Source of the DNA: Callaeas wilsoni
Lineage: Eukaryota; Chordata; Aves; Passeriformes; Callaeidae
Direction: 5' to 3'
NCBI GenBank assembly: GCA_013398955.1
Contig: VWPU01010190.1
Location: forward strand, 1 to 64,000
Length of the DNA stretch: 64,000 bases
Under the pieces are notes generated by a model that did not search any database, was not told where the DNA came from, and was given only the letters and a program-made list of their open reading frames with translations. Shown piece by piece: positions 54,001 through 60,349 of the stretch (within the stretch, counting starts at the first letter, position 1; every line of letters starts with the position of its first letter). A program made the translations under genes and the position numbers.

Positions 54001-57000
54001 GTTTTATATGTTGGGATTGATCTCGTGTGACTATACCTAGTTAAAAAATGAGGGCCTGTGTTCTTTACCAGTGTTTGTACACGTGTATGTACAGTGTGTT
54101 TATGCACCCCCATATGTATGTGTATGGATGTATCTACCAAAAAACAGCTGTGGTTTAATCCCCAGAGCCAGATCCTCTATATCAATACAATTGCAATAAA
54201 GAGCTCACAGTGTTGTACTGCTACCTGCATTCCAGTAGCACTAAATGGCACCAGTTGGTTTCGGAATTTCTGTATAAACAGAAAACTAGAACCATCCCAC
54301 ACAGAGAAATTTATCACCTACACACAGGAAATAAACACTGATATATAAGTGATAAAAAAAGGTTTAGAAAAGCATGAGACAATCCATAATAAAGTACTTA
54401 GGTAGACCTGTTGTCCTTGAAACTTCAAAATTTTACAGACATCACCCCCCCAGTATTTTCGCATAGCTAGAATCAGAGTGCAAAGAGTAGAGCACAATTC
54501 ATCTGAAATACATATGAATAGCTCATTTGATATGCATGTATTTTTTCTATTTCTTTTGCAGCTCTACTTTTTTTTTCTTTTTTTCCCCACAGAAATAAAA
54601 TACCTGCTGACTTGAGCATTGAATGTATCAAAACAAAGAAACTATGAATATATATTGGCTAAATTAAGGGGGTTTTTTTTGGTTTTATTGTTTGAGGGTT
54701 TTTTTGGTGGAAATGCACCTGCTGTACATAGCTGATTAGAAGAATATACAAACTGTGTGGTTTATACGTGGTTAAATCTGCAGCAGAAGTGATGGAGCTA
54801 TTCTTAAGGTCCTTGTCTGAGTAATGAGCTCCTCATGCTTTAAGCAGAGTTTTCCCTTGTGCTTGACATAATCCCGATGGAGTAAGTCTCAGATTCTTGC
54901 AGGAGGGAGGGTTGATAAATTGGGAAGAGTTTTTTGCCCTGAATCAGCAATGTGCTAGGGTCCAAAAGCATCTTGTTATTATTTTAGTAAAGAAAGCATC
55001 TTGTTATTATTTTAGTAAAGTATATTTAGGCTGTAATTTTTAACGTGTTCCTTTGATACAAAAATGTGGATGCCAGTAGGGGGTTGTGCATGTGATTACT
55101 CACAAGTTCATGACTTTCAGTGACTTTGGCAGCTCTCTCTTTGAGCTGGGAAGGCTGTAGATCATCCTCCCAGGATTAAACCTACACTCCACTGAGTTGT
55201 GACCAGTAGACTACCCTGAGCTGTAGATGTTGGGCAGGGATGATAAACCACTGTCATTAATTTTTCCTGCCTCTGACGTCAGTGTAGAGTTGCTTGCTGG
55301 GAGTTACTCAGGGTCTTCTCCTGCGATCCTCAGGGCTCGGCAGGTGCAGCAGCAGCGTGGCCCCCGTGTAGTGCCAGGGCCCTGGGCTGGTAATGCCGTG
55401 CTCTGGCTGAGTTAAGAAGCTGCTGCTAGTCCAGAAGTGCCCCGCGTAGGAGGGGACACTCTGCAGCACATTGGTGCTTCACAAGCTGCCTTCCTCGCCC
55501 GTGCCATGGGATGCATGGAACCACGAGCCACTAAACAGCCCAGGCGGAGCCAGAGACGAATGAGTGAGGCGGCCCTCGCTCAGAATTCCAAGGGTTTATT
55601 CCCAAACTCCCTCGAAGGGGTCCAGGCACGAGAGAGCGAACTTCCAATTGGGACACACTTAAAGGGGTACAGAAAGGAGGCAGATAATACAACAACAACC
55701 TATGGGGAGGAGGAAAGAGCGGAACAGAGGCCGGGTCACATTCTTGTAGGAGATACAAGGGGCGTCTGTCAGCTGTCAATCAGACAGCCTGGATCTGCAT
55801 CAGGTCACAGGAATTCAGTGGGAGAAACCTTTCTCACATGGGGATATTTAACCTGTGGAGCTGGCCCACCAAAAGGTTTCCTCTTTACCTGGGTTTTGTG
55901 GCCCCCTGGCCATTACTGTGGTTGGTTCAGCCACCACAACAGGCTGGTTTGGGCATGTGGCAGTATCAAAGTTGGTGGCAAGGTCACCGTAGAACTGGCA
56001 TCACAACTCTTCTGCTTGTGAGAGTATGAGGCAAACTGCTTCGAGGAGACAAATGGCACATCTGCCGTGTGCGTACACAGTCCTTCTCCCTCAGCACAAA
56101 GCCTTTACAGAATTGTTACAAAAGCAATTTGCCCAGAGAAACCCTTGGGGGACTCTGGACTGGTTCTGTCTGTATAAGCTTCAATTCTTCAACCTCCTGT
56201 TTACCCACAAGCACCTTTATTAGGATAGCTTTTCCTTCTTAGTTTCCCTCAGCCAGGAGATGTCTCTCATTTTGCCAGCTGTATCCATCTCCAGAGACTC
56301 TCCTGAGTGAGGAGTTATTTCTTGCCTGGTAGATGGAGCACTGGCTCCTCAGCCTCTCAGTTTTGCCAAGCAAATCCTTTGCACTTTTTTCCCACACTGC
56401 TTGTGGATTTTTCCTTTAGCACTTCACAAACACTAGCAAGATGCTATTCTCTCCACTCAAATAAGATAGTTTAGAAAGGGAGTCATTGTTTCTCCCCTTT
56501 TATACAGCAGGAAATAAGCTGTGGGTTTGGGGTTAGTGGTAGGAGGTCAATGGGAAATTCAAGTGCTGTGCTTAGTTCTGATGCATTGTAACACGATGCC
56601 TGTAACACAAATTTGTCTTTTTTTTCCCCTCTGATCGGCGTTTTAATCTGCAATCTCCCCTTTTTCAAAATCTGTCATCATCCTTCCATCTTTTAGTATG
56701 ACAAATAGAGCTAGGCTGGAAAATGCTGGTGCTTTCCCCCTCAGAAATTGTCTTTCTTAAATAAGAATTTAAAGCAAAAATGACGTTCAGAAGACGTAAA
56801 AAGAGCTGGAAATAAAAACAAACCAAAGCAAGCGAGACATCTGAAGAAATTATCTTCTTAGAGGGCTAAGGCAGAAAGCTGTGATTTGTCAACAATCTAC
56901 CTGTAAGATTTTTGTCAATCGTCCCCCTTGAGGGAGAGAATGAAACTGATAAAAATCTTCAGTGAAGGCTGTGAATGTCATCTTGCTATTTATTTCAGGT

Positions 57001-60000
57001 ATTTACATTTCCCTTGGCTCATGCTATAATTAATTGAGAGAGACAACCTCTCAAAACACATAAATTAAGCTCTGTCTCTGAACTCTCAAAGGGAATTGTT
57101 TTTTTCTCAAAAAAGAGAGTTGTAATTCCTAATTTCAAAGGGTCCACGCCTTCATCTGCCATGGGGTCCTCAGGGATTCAGCTTTTCTGCATCGTTCTTC
57201 CTCGCCCAATAGTGACTGAATGTTTGTAATTTAAACTCTGAGCTTCTTATGTGTAAATTCATGTAGGGGGTGGGGACACTAGATATTCTTTTCCAAGTTT
57301 ACAGTGGTGGGGATCTTCAGAGCAGGGACATCCACTCAGCCACTTCTGAGTGTGCTGAATGCTTGGTCACCACCTTGAGCATTTGCACAGTAGCTGTTGG
57401 CATGAAGAATTATTCCTGATGATTTTAGTTTCTTAGTGGTACAGTAAAAATAAGGTATGTGAAATAGAATTAGACTACATCACACCTACATTTTACTGTG
57501 GTGCTGTTGATTTTGCAGAGTTGGCATACCAAAGGAGCTTCTTAAACAGATAATTAAGTGAAATAGAATTTTTCAACACCTCTATAGGTTTTCTATAGAA
57601 AATATAAGTAGATATTAATTCACTTCCCAGTCAGCCTAAAGTTTCTGAATGTCAAACTGCTATATTTTAAACAGGGCCGTTAAGTGCCTCCATAATTTTT
57701 TCTTTTCATCACTTAAAACTAAAACATGGAGGTTATTATTAAAAAAAAAAAAAAAAAGAATGCTCCTTCTGGGTCCTTCTGGGTTCAGGGTCTGGGCTGC
57801 TGAACAGGCTAAAGGCAGTGTCTCTTTCACACTTTGTTGGTCCTGTAGCCTGTGTCCTTCCCAAGTGGAGTTCCTGCTGTGGTTGAAGGGAATTGTGTGT
57901 ATGGAGCTGCCAGGACCCTGTCTTGTGTGGTAACTGCTGCTCCCGTTCTTCGTCACTGAACTACAGAGCACGAACTACCTCACCCTTCCTCTGCTTTTCT
58001 TCTCTCCTCAAAACAGGACCAGGTGTTCCAGTTGTAAGCGTGCACAGGACAAGTAATACTGCAAGTGAGTATACCTTATGAAATAAGTGAGTTTTCTTAT
58101 CATCCTTAATTTCTTTTGAGAGAGGGGAAAGTACATGAAAATGTCATGCAAGTACATGAAAAGGAATTCACGCAAAGTGCTAATTCTTACCTTTTACCAA
58201 CATCCACATCAGCAAATGATAAGGAAAGCAGTTAATCAAATGACTAAATCTTTTCCAGATTTTTAGTTATGTTTTGGACTAAATGCATGTGACTCATCTT
58301 CTGTTTACACTTGAGTAAATTAGATGGCAGGTTGGTCTTCATCCTTTTCACTTTCTATGTGGATCATGCTGCCATTGCAGTACGCCTCCTGTATTTTTAG
58401 AGATGTTTCTAAAGTTACAATCCAATTATGTCGAAGTCAGGTACAGTCCTTGGATGATTGATCATAAAAGCTGACCTACATATGGTGATTTAGTCCTTCT
58501 CTTATATTTCTCAAATCAGAACAACTCCACTGACGTTTTCAATGAAGACAAATCCAATAATAAAGGCTTTTTATGAACGTATTCTATACCTCTATTTGTC
58601 AAGTTTTTCTCATTATTTTCTTGTATATTGATGCCAAATCTGTTGCTGTTTTCCTGGCTTCTGAGGTGCTTTGCAATGGGAGACTATTCTTCAGCAGCTG
58701 AATTTTCCTTTCAGCATGGAGGTGTGGATTACAGGAACAGGGGGCAACTTTTCATTCAAAAGCACTAAACCAGTTCTTACATATCCTAATTTCATGAATT
58801 GGATAATGCGCAGGATTTTTCCCAGAATCCAGAAGTCCTGAACTGTACCTGTCTGCATCCCCTTTGTCCTGGGCCAGTCACCGTTCAGTGGAGCTACTCT
58901 TGCATGTTGAAGTGGCATCCTGATCAATAGTGCCATGTTACAGTGTTAATTAATATCTGCACTTTGGCTTCCTTGTTTTTTACTTTTTCCTTTTTTTTCA
59001 TGCCACTGTTTGTGTTTGCAAACACTGCCATGGCACACCAAGGGCAGGGAGTTTTATCCAGCTCAATAAAGGGTAGCTATTGCTCAAAGTAAATGTGTTC
59101 TAGACGTCTGTGGGGCTCCAATTCTGTGAAGGCAGACTTTTGCTCTTTATTACCTGCATCTAAAGTACTGTTGAATGTGAATTACTTAAATAAAGATTTA
59201 TGTGTGGCACCTTAGGGTAAAATAAAGCAAGTCAGGATAGAGGGACGGTGTTTGTTGTAACAACAAAAAGCCAAATAATAAGAGAGATAATTTACCATTA
59301 GTGTTTCAGTGCAAGATTAGATTATCCTCTTCAATTCATAAAGGAATGATTAAGGATTATTTAAATTATTCCATCCTCAGACTATAATTATACCATTTTG
59401 GTTGACTGCCCAGAACAAACACTCTCCTCATCTGTTTTGGCCCTAAGTGAAGAGTTTATTATTTAATTTTAAAAAATCTAAATTTTGGAAGCAAGAGCAG
59501 TAATTTGAGTTTAAAAAAAAAAAGAAAAAAAGAACAAATTAGCCATGCTTTCCTATGTAAAAGGGTTGCTTCAAATTAGTCTGCAGCTTTAAACCGAGCT
59601 GATGGTCTTGCTCTTGGTTGAAGTGCAGAAGACAAATAAGGACATGACCACATTTAGCTGTGCTGGCTAAATATTGCCTGGGAACAGGTAATACTGGGGA
59701 AAAGGATGCCTGCATGAGGCTTAGGACATTGCCCAGCAGAGCAGCCTTGTGCTGCACCAGCTGCTGTTAGGATTTGTCGGAGATGCTGATGTTCATGGTG
59801 GTCATCAGAGATTTTGTTGGTAGTGCTTAATGACAACAAAGCCAGCCAAAGCCAAAGACATGAACTGGATGTGTGTCTTTTTGAATTAAAAAAGTAGTTG
59901 CATTGTAAAAAAAAATATTTACAGAAGGAATTAATTTACAAGATTAATTGCAAGATTAATTCGCAACATCATTGCACGTGTCTCTTTTCCTTTAATTTTT

Positions 60001-60349
60001 TTGAATCTTGATGTATCTCTGGTGTGATGATTCTCCATGCCTTTCAACATGGTTTTTCTTCCTGTTTTCTAGAGTTTTATATTTTGGAAAATAACCCTGT
60101 GTTGAAAGAAGTTGTTTTTAAGAAAAAGAATTACAAGACTGAAATCAAAATGCTTCACATTGAGGATTACGGTAAATCTGGCAAAACGTTATTTTAGCAA
60201 GCCAAAAGCTTTCTTACAATGTTACTGTTTTTCATCTGTGTAACTACCAGCCTTTAATGTTTTACTCTTTTCTTAAAAGAATTCCCTTTACAGTTGTCAC
60301 TGCCAAAAGATTTCACGGATCGAAACCAGTATGCCCTTCTATTAATAAT
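15001..60349 (+). CDS. DPP10: DPP10, partial spliced coding region (14 internal exons)
   Basis: Joining 15001-15053, 15154-15235, 34533-34653, 37409-37563, 40040-40137, 44386-44509, 46636-46674, 47772-47879, 51305-51396, 52848-52895, 53567-53688, 58017-58064, 60073-60171 and 60280-60349 gives one open frame of 1259 nt, with GT and AG at every junction. The product matches DPP10, not DPP6: it has [35 protein letters not shown] and [18 protein letters not shown], where DPP6 differs. DPP10 is a type II membrane glycoprotein that binds Kv4 channels with KChIPs and speeds A-type current gating in neurons; it is a catalytically dead relative of DPP4. The visible part is the beta-propeller plus the start of the hydrolase domain. 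Sequons NDS (e4) and NIS (e6) lie 85 residues apart, as human N257 and N342 do. Start, membrane segment and stop codon lie outside the window. Identification is from memory of the family. Confidence 0.96.
15054..15153 (+). other. DPP10: DPP10 100-bp intron between e1 and e2
   Basis: A very short GT-AG intron (donor gtaggt; acceptor ccccttttttcaag). It is one of two introns of about 100 bp in the window; the other separates e13 and e14. Confidence 0.93.
15154..15235 (+). CDS. DPP10: DPP10 exon e2 (82 nt)
   Basis: The first base completes the Arg codon split with e1. Then 27 codons read [20 protein letters not shown] and end GVHGQQL, with donor ctg|gtaagc in phase 0. The [10 protein letters not shown] stretch is a typical DPPIV-family propeller strand (DPP6: AGWGPKGQQL). 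e1 plus e2 total 135 nt, exactly 45 codons between two phase-0 boundaries. Confidence 0.96.
15435..15464 (+). repeat. 30-bp exact direct repeat, copy B
   Basis: Identical to 11345-11374, same orientation, 200 bp after exon e2. The flanking bases differ immediately on the left and after the 30th base on the right. Confidence 0.9.
20507..20548. promoter_or_regulatory. Possible POU/homeodomain element in intron
   Basis: A perfect 12-bp palindrome TTGCATATGCAA (20507-20518) overlaps an octamer ATGCAAAT (20513-20520). It is followed by the palindrome TTAATTAA (20532-20539) and GCTAATGA (20541-20548). This density is typical of neuronal or developmental enhancers, but such motifs are common in AT-rich DNA and conservation cannot be tested here. 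It is a guess at function. Confidence 0.2.
21399..21440. repeat. 14-bp unit, three tandem copies
   Basis: AACATTATAAATGG is repeated three times without mismatch. It is probably a recent slippage or duplication event in the intron. Confidence 0.95.
21908..21929. repeat. AT dinucleotide repeat
   Basis: An alternating TA run with one extra T, followed by further TATA-rich sequence to about 21950. Simple intronic microsatellite. Confidence 0.9.
22541..22557. repeat. Poly(A) run, 17 nt
   Basis: Uninterrupted A17 in the intron. The sequence to its left does not look like a retrotransposon 3' end and no target duplication was found. Confidence 0.9.
23859..23902. repeat. 22-bp unit, two tandem copies
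   Basis: A 22-bp unit beginning ACACTGGTCTATTG is present twice head to tail with no mismatch. Intronic tandem duplication. Confidence 0.95.
26646..26660. repeat. Poly(A) run, 15 nt
   Basis: Uninterrupted A15 in the intron, preceded by GGGG. No element was recognised next to it. Confidence 0.85.
27965..28520. repeat. GC-rich minisatellite with 10-N assembly gap
   Basis: About 550 bp built from a 7-mer GTGAGCC and a 9-mer GTGGGAGCC in irregular alternation (often a 16-bp composite), with variants such as CGCGAGCC, CATGAGCC and CTGTGAGC. Ten Ns lie at 28392-28401, so the true length is unknown. The minus strand is open in all three frames through the array (Ala/Pro/Thr and Gly/Ser/His-rich readings); these are artefacts of a stop-free repeat. 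The + strand, sense to DPP10, is the G-rich strand. Confidence 0.95.
28392..28401. other. Assembly gap (10 Ns)
   Basis: Ten undetermined bases inside the minisatellite. A round number of Ns in a tandem array usually marks a collapsed or unresolved repeat, not a real 10-bp interval. Confidence 0.98.
28521..28830. other. GC- and CpG-rich flank of the minisatellite
   Basis: Unlike the A/T-rich introns around it, this stretch has a high GC content and several CpGs, including GTGCGC-GG-GCGCAC, a 6-bp stem hairpin at 28530-28543. With the minisatellite it forms a GC-rich island of about 850 bp. No gene, promoter motif or coding similarity was recognised; it may be repeat-derived. Confidence 0.5.
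29190..29475 (-). mobile_element. CR1 LINE 3'-region fragment, antisense to DPP10
   Basis: Read on the minus strand, the segment follows the familiar avian CR1 3' region: TTCAGCGTGGAGAAGAGGAG, then a GAGGGGAGACCTCACTGCAG block, then GTGACCAGTGGCAGGACCCA, then GGGAATGGCCTGAAG, then GGGTGGTTGGGAACTGGAACA. The expected CR1 terminal part with short 3' tandem repeats was not seen, so the copy looks truncated at that end, or too diverged to follow. Its left limit is approximate. It is non-coding and moderately diverged. Confidence 0.9.
34533..34653 (+). CDS. DPP10: DPP10 exon e3 (121 nt)
   Basis: The acceptor is tcatccag and the donor is gaag|gtaagc. Forty codons begin [18 protein letters not shown] and end [12 protein letters not shown], followed by one base (phase 1). 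The last Glu here and the next two, coded across and after the junction, form the YEEEL motif. In DPP4 the equivalent Glu205/Glu206 bind the substrate N-terminus. The frame stays open through the donor to 34850. Confidence 0.97.
34654..37408 (+). other. DPP10: DPP10 intron between e3 and e4
   Basis: 2.76 kb, GT-AG (donor gtaagc, acceptor ttttgcag). I see no gene or mobile element in it. Frames on both strands near 35814-36215 overlap each other and show no family features. Confidence 0.9.
37409..37563 (+). CDS. DPP10: DPP10 exon e4 (155 nt)
   Basis: The first two bases complete the split Glu codon; then 51 codons run from [20 protein letters not shown] through [18 protein letters not shown] to YPYPK, ending in phase 0 at aag|gtaagt. 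HWWSPDG is the conserved DPPIV-family propeller motif. NDS is an N-glycosylation sequon equivalent to human N257 by my residue count. Confidence 0.97.
37564..40039 (+). other. DPP10: DPP10 intron between e4 and e5
   Basis: 2.48 kb, GT-AG (donor gtaagt, acceptor ttttccaaag). A TAAT-rich block at 38651-38740 could be a non-coding regulatory element. Otherwise nothing was recognised; the 161-codon minus frame at 37785-38270 is judged spurious. Confidence 0.9.
40040..40137 (+). CDS. DPP10: DPP10 exon e5 (98 nt)
   Basis: Starts in phase 0 with [20 protein letters not shown] and continues [12 protein letters not shown] plus two bases of Arg. AGQTNPTVK matches the AGxxNPTVK strand shared by DPP4 and DPP10. 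The donor aag|gtatat is weaker than its neighbours because it lacks the usual AAGT after GT. Confidence 0.96.
40979..41013. repeat. Imperfect TAA/TAG trinucleotide repeat
   Basis: ATAATAG, TAATAG and TAATAATAA units in succession form a short degenerate trinucleotide microsatellite in the intron. Confidence 0.8.
43197..43219. repeat. A13 run plus short GTAA repeat
   Basis: Thirteen A residues are followed by GTAAGTAAGTA. Each GTAAGT is a perfect donor-like hexamer but lies deep in the intron with no exon evidence. Confidence 0.8.
44287..44337. repeat. TGTA / TTTG tetranucleotide repeat
   Basis: Three TGTA-type units pass into TTTG units with one TCTG variant and end in a T7 run. It lies about 50 bp upstream of the e6 acceptor, so length changes could alter the pyrimidine-rich context before that exon. 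Confidence 0.85.
44386..44509 (+). CDS. DPP10: DPP10 exon e6 (124 nt)
   Basis: The first base completes Arg; then [31 protein letters not shown] and [10 protein letters not shown] follow, ending in phase 0 at agg|gtaagt. EYYITMVKW and LNRAQN are DPP6/DPP10 hallmarks. NIS is a sequon equivalent to human N342 by residue count. The two Cys of CETTTGAC correspond to the DPP4 Cys328-Cys339 disulfide. Confidence 0.97.
44510..46635 (+). other. DPP10: DPP10 intron between e6 and e7
   Basis: 2.13 kb, GT-AG (donor gtaagt, acceptor T-rich tract ending tttag). I see no gene, RNA or mobile element. The e6 frame happens to stay open into the intron as far as 44686. Confidence 0.9.
46636..46674 (+). CDS. 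DPP10: DPP10 exon e7, 39-nt small exon
   Basis: Thirteen codons, [13 protein letters not shown], with both boundaries in phase 0. The acceptor has a long T tract ending in tttag; the donor cag|gtacag is weaker than the others. The sequence agrees with the short segment between the CETTTGAC and NEEPVF blocks in DPP6 and DPP10. Its size and symmetry mean that skipping would remove 13 residues without a frameshift. Confidence 0.95.
46675..47771 (+). other. DPP10: DPP10 intron between e7 and e8
   Basis: 1.10 kb, GT-AG (donor gtacag, acceptor tacatttacag). Nothing else recognised. Confidence 0.9.
47772..47879 (+). CDS. DPP10: DPP10 exon e8 (108 nt)
   Basis: Thirty-six codons in phase 0 at both ends: [20 protein letters not shown], then [16 protein letters not shown], donor cag|gtaagg. 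[10 protein letters not shown] and QGGRG are shared with DPP6, but FFMTVPVK and EFHHIAMF are DPP10-type. The stretch around QGGRG uses many G/C third positions, unlike the other exons. The DPP4 disulfide pair Cys385-Cys394 has no counterpart here. Confidence 0.97.
47880..51304 (+). other. DPP10: DPP10 intron between e8 and e9
   Basis: 3.43 kb, GT-AG (donor gtaagg, acceptor tctctccag). Short A/T runs only; no gene or element recognised. Confidence 0.9.
51305..51396 (+). CDS. DPP10: DPP10 exon e9 (92 nt)
   Basis: Phase-0 start; reads [20 protein letters not shown], then [10 protein letters not shown] plus two bases (AT) of an Ile codon; donor gat|gtaagc. [16 protein letters not shown] is the propeller strand pair shared with DPP6 (ITSGDWDVTKILAYDE) and DPP4 (TKGTWEVIGIEA). 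Confidence 0.97.
51397..52847 (+). other. DPP10: DPP10 intron between e9 and e10
   Basis: 1.45 kb, GT-AG (donor gtaagc, acceptor tttgggcacag). Two overlapping frames near 51800-52030 on opposite strands are chance. Nothing else recognised. Confidence 0.9.
52848..52895 (+). CDS. DPP10: DPP10 exon e10 (48 nt)
   Basis: One base completes Ile, then [15 protein letters not shown] and two bases of Ser; donor cacag|gtaaga. IYFLSTE..PRGRQL is diagnostic for DPP6/DPP10. Both boundaries split a codon after its second base, so the exon is symmetric and skipping would remove 16 residues in frame. Confidence 0.95.
52896..53566 (+). other. DPP10: DPP10 intron between e10 and e11
   Basis: 671 bp, GT-AG (donor gtaaga, acceptor ttcttccgccag). 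No feature recognised inside. Confidence 0.9.
53567..53688 (+). CDS. DPP10: DPP10 exon e11 (122 nt)
   Basis: After completing Ser, reads [34 protein letters not shown] and FLLHCK plus one base; donor aaag|gtaagt. The Cys pattern CxxC, then C, then C (QCLSC, DQC, LHC) corresponds to DPP4 disulfides Cys444-Cys447 and Cys454-Cys472. This is a late propeller blade. Confidence 0.97.
54965..55020. repeat. 28-bp unit, two perfect tandem copies
   Basis: A 28-bp unit beginning AAAGCATCTTGTTATT and ending TAGTAAAG occurs twice head to tail with no mismatch. This is a probably recent intronic duplication, or possibly an assembly artefact. Confidence 0.95.
55512..55817 (-). mobile_element. Probable solo LTR of an endogenous retrovirus, antisense
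   Basis: On the minus strand a 306-bp segment begins TGAATTCC and ends CATGCA, thus has the TG...CA ends of a retroviral LTR. It contains AATAAA (+ strand TTTATT at 55595-55600) followed by a U5-like stretch rich in CTC and GGCTCCGCC. Six-base flanks ATGGGA (55506-55511) and GTGGGA (55818-55823) differ at one base and fit a target duplication of the size used by alpha/beta-type retroviruses. No viral gene is present nearby. Boundaries are my best fit, as similar sequence character continues rightward to about 56020. A 194-codon + frame across it is judged spurious. Confidence 0.6.
57741..57757. repeat. Poly(A) run, 17 nt
   Basis: Uninterrupted A17 about 260 bp before the e12 acceptor. It is followed by a small TCCTTCTGGG duplication at about 57765-57785. 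No retrotransposon body was recognised. Confidence 0.85.
58017..58064 (+). CDS. DPP10: DPP10 exon e12 (48 nt)
   Basis: Two bases complete Gly, then [15 protein letters not shown] plus one base; donor gcaa|gtgagt. [10 protein letters not shown] corresponds to GPxVPxVxxH in DPP6 and DPP10. Phase is 1 at both ends, so the exon is symmetric; skipping would remove 16 residues in frame. Confidence 0.94.
58065..60072 (+). other. DPP10: DPP10 intron between e12 and e13
   Basis: 2.01 kb, GT-AG (donor gtgagt, acceptor cctgttttctag). Short A runs only; no gene or element recognised. Confidence 0.9.
60073..60171 (+). CDS. DPP10: DPP10 exon e13 (99 nt)
   Basis: Two bases complete Lys, then [32 protein letters not shown] plus one base; donor acg|gtaaat. 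This is the last propeller segment before the hydrolase domain. The lysine-rich [11 protein letters not shown] stretch is the least similar part to the human protein as I remember it. Both ends are in phase 1, so the exon is symmetric. Confidence 0.94.
60172..60279 (+). other. DPP10: DPP10 108-bp intron between e13 and e14
   Basis: A short GT-AG intron (donor gtaaat, acceptor ttttcttaaaag). Nothing else in it. Confidence 0.93.
60280..60349 (+). CDS. DPP10: DPP10 exon e14 (70 nt), start of hydrolase domain
   Basis: Two bases complete Glu, then [20 protein letters not shown] followed by LI and two bases (AT) of a codon finished in the next exon; donor aat|gtaagt. Corresponds to the first strands of the alpha/beta-hydrolase fold (DPP4 [20 protein letters not shown]). 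The nucleophile-elbow region, where DPP10 has lost the catalytic Ser, lies beyond the window. Confidence 0.96.

Larger units (their letters stand above)
53689..58016 (+). other. DPP10: DPP10 intron between e11 and e12
   Basis: 4.33 kb, GT-AG (donor gtaagt, acceptor cctcaaaacag). Holds a 28-bp tandem duplication (54965-55020), an antisense solo LTR (55512-55817) within a somewhat GC-richer zone, and an A17 run (57741-57757). No host gene seen. Confidence 0.9.

Noticed and set aside
55437..56021. 194-codon + strand frame
   Set aside because: It spans the probable LTR in the antisense direction and shows no similarity to retroviral or host proteins that I recognise; codon composition is not protein-like.
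22541..57757. A-runs at 22541, 26646, 43197 and 57741 as retrotransposon or processed-pseudogene tails
   Set aside because: No body with coding similarity or target duplications was seen next to any of them.
15001..60349. DPP6 as the identity of the spliced gene
   Set aside because: Many exon residues match DPP10, not DPP6, for example in e3 ([11 protein letters not shown]), e4 (VIPRFTGG) and e8 ([15 protein letters not shown]).
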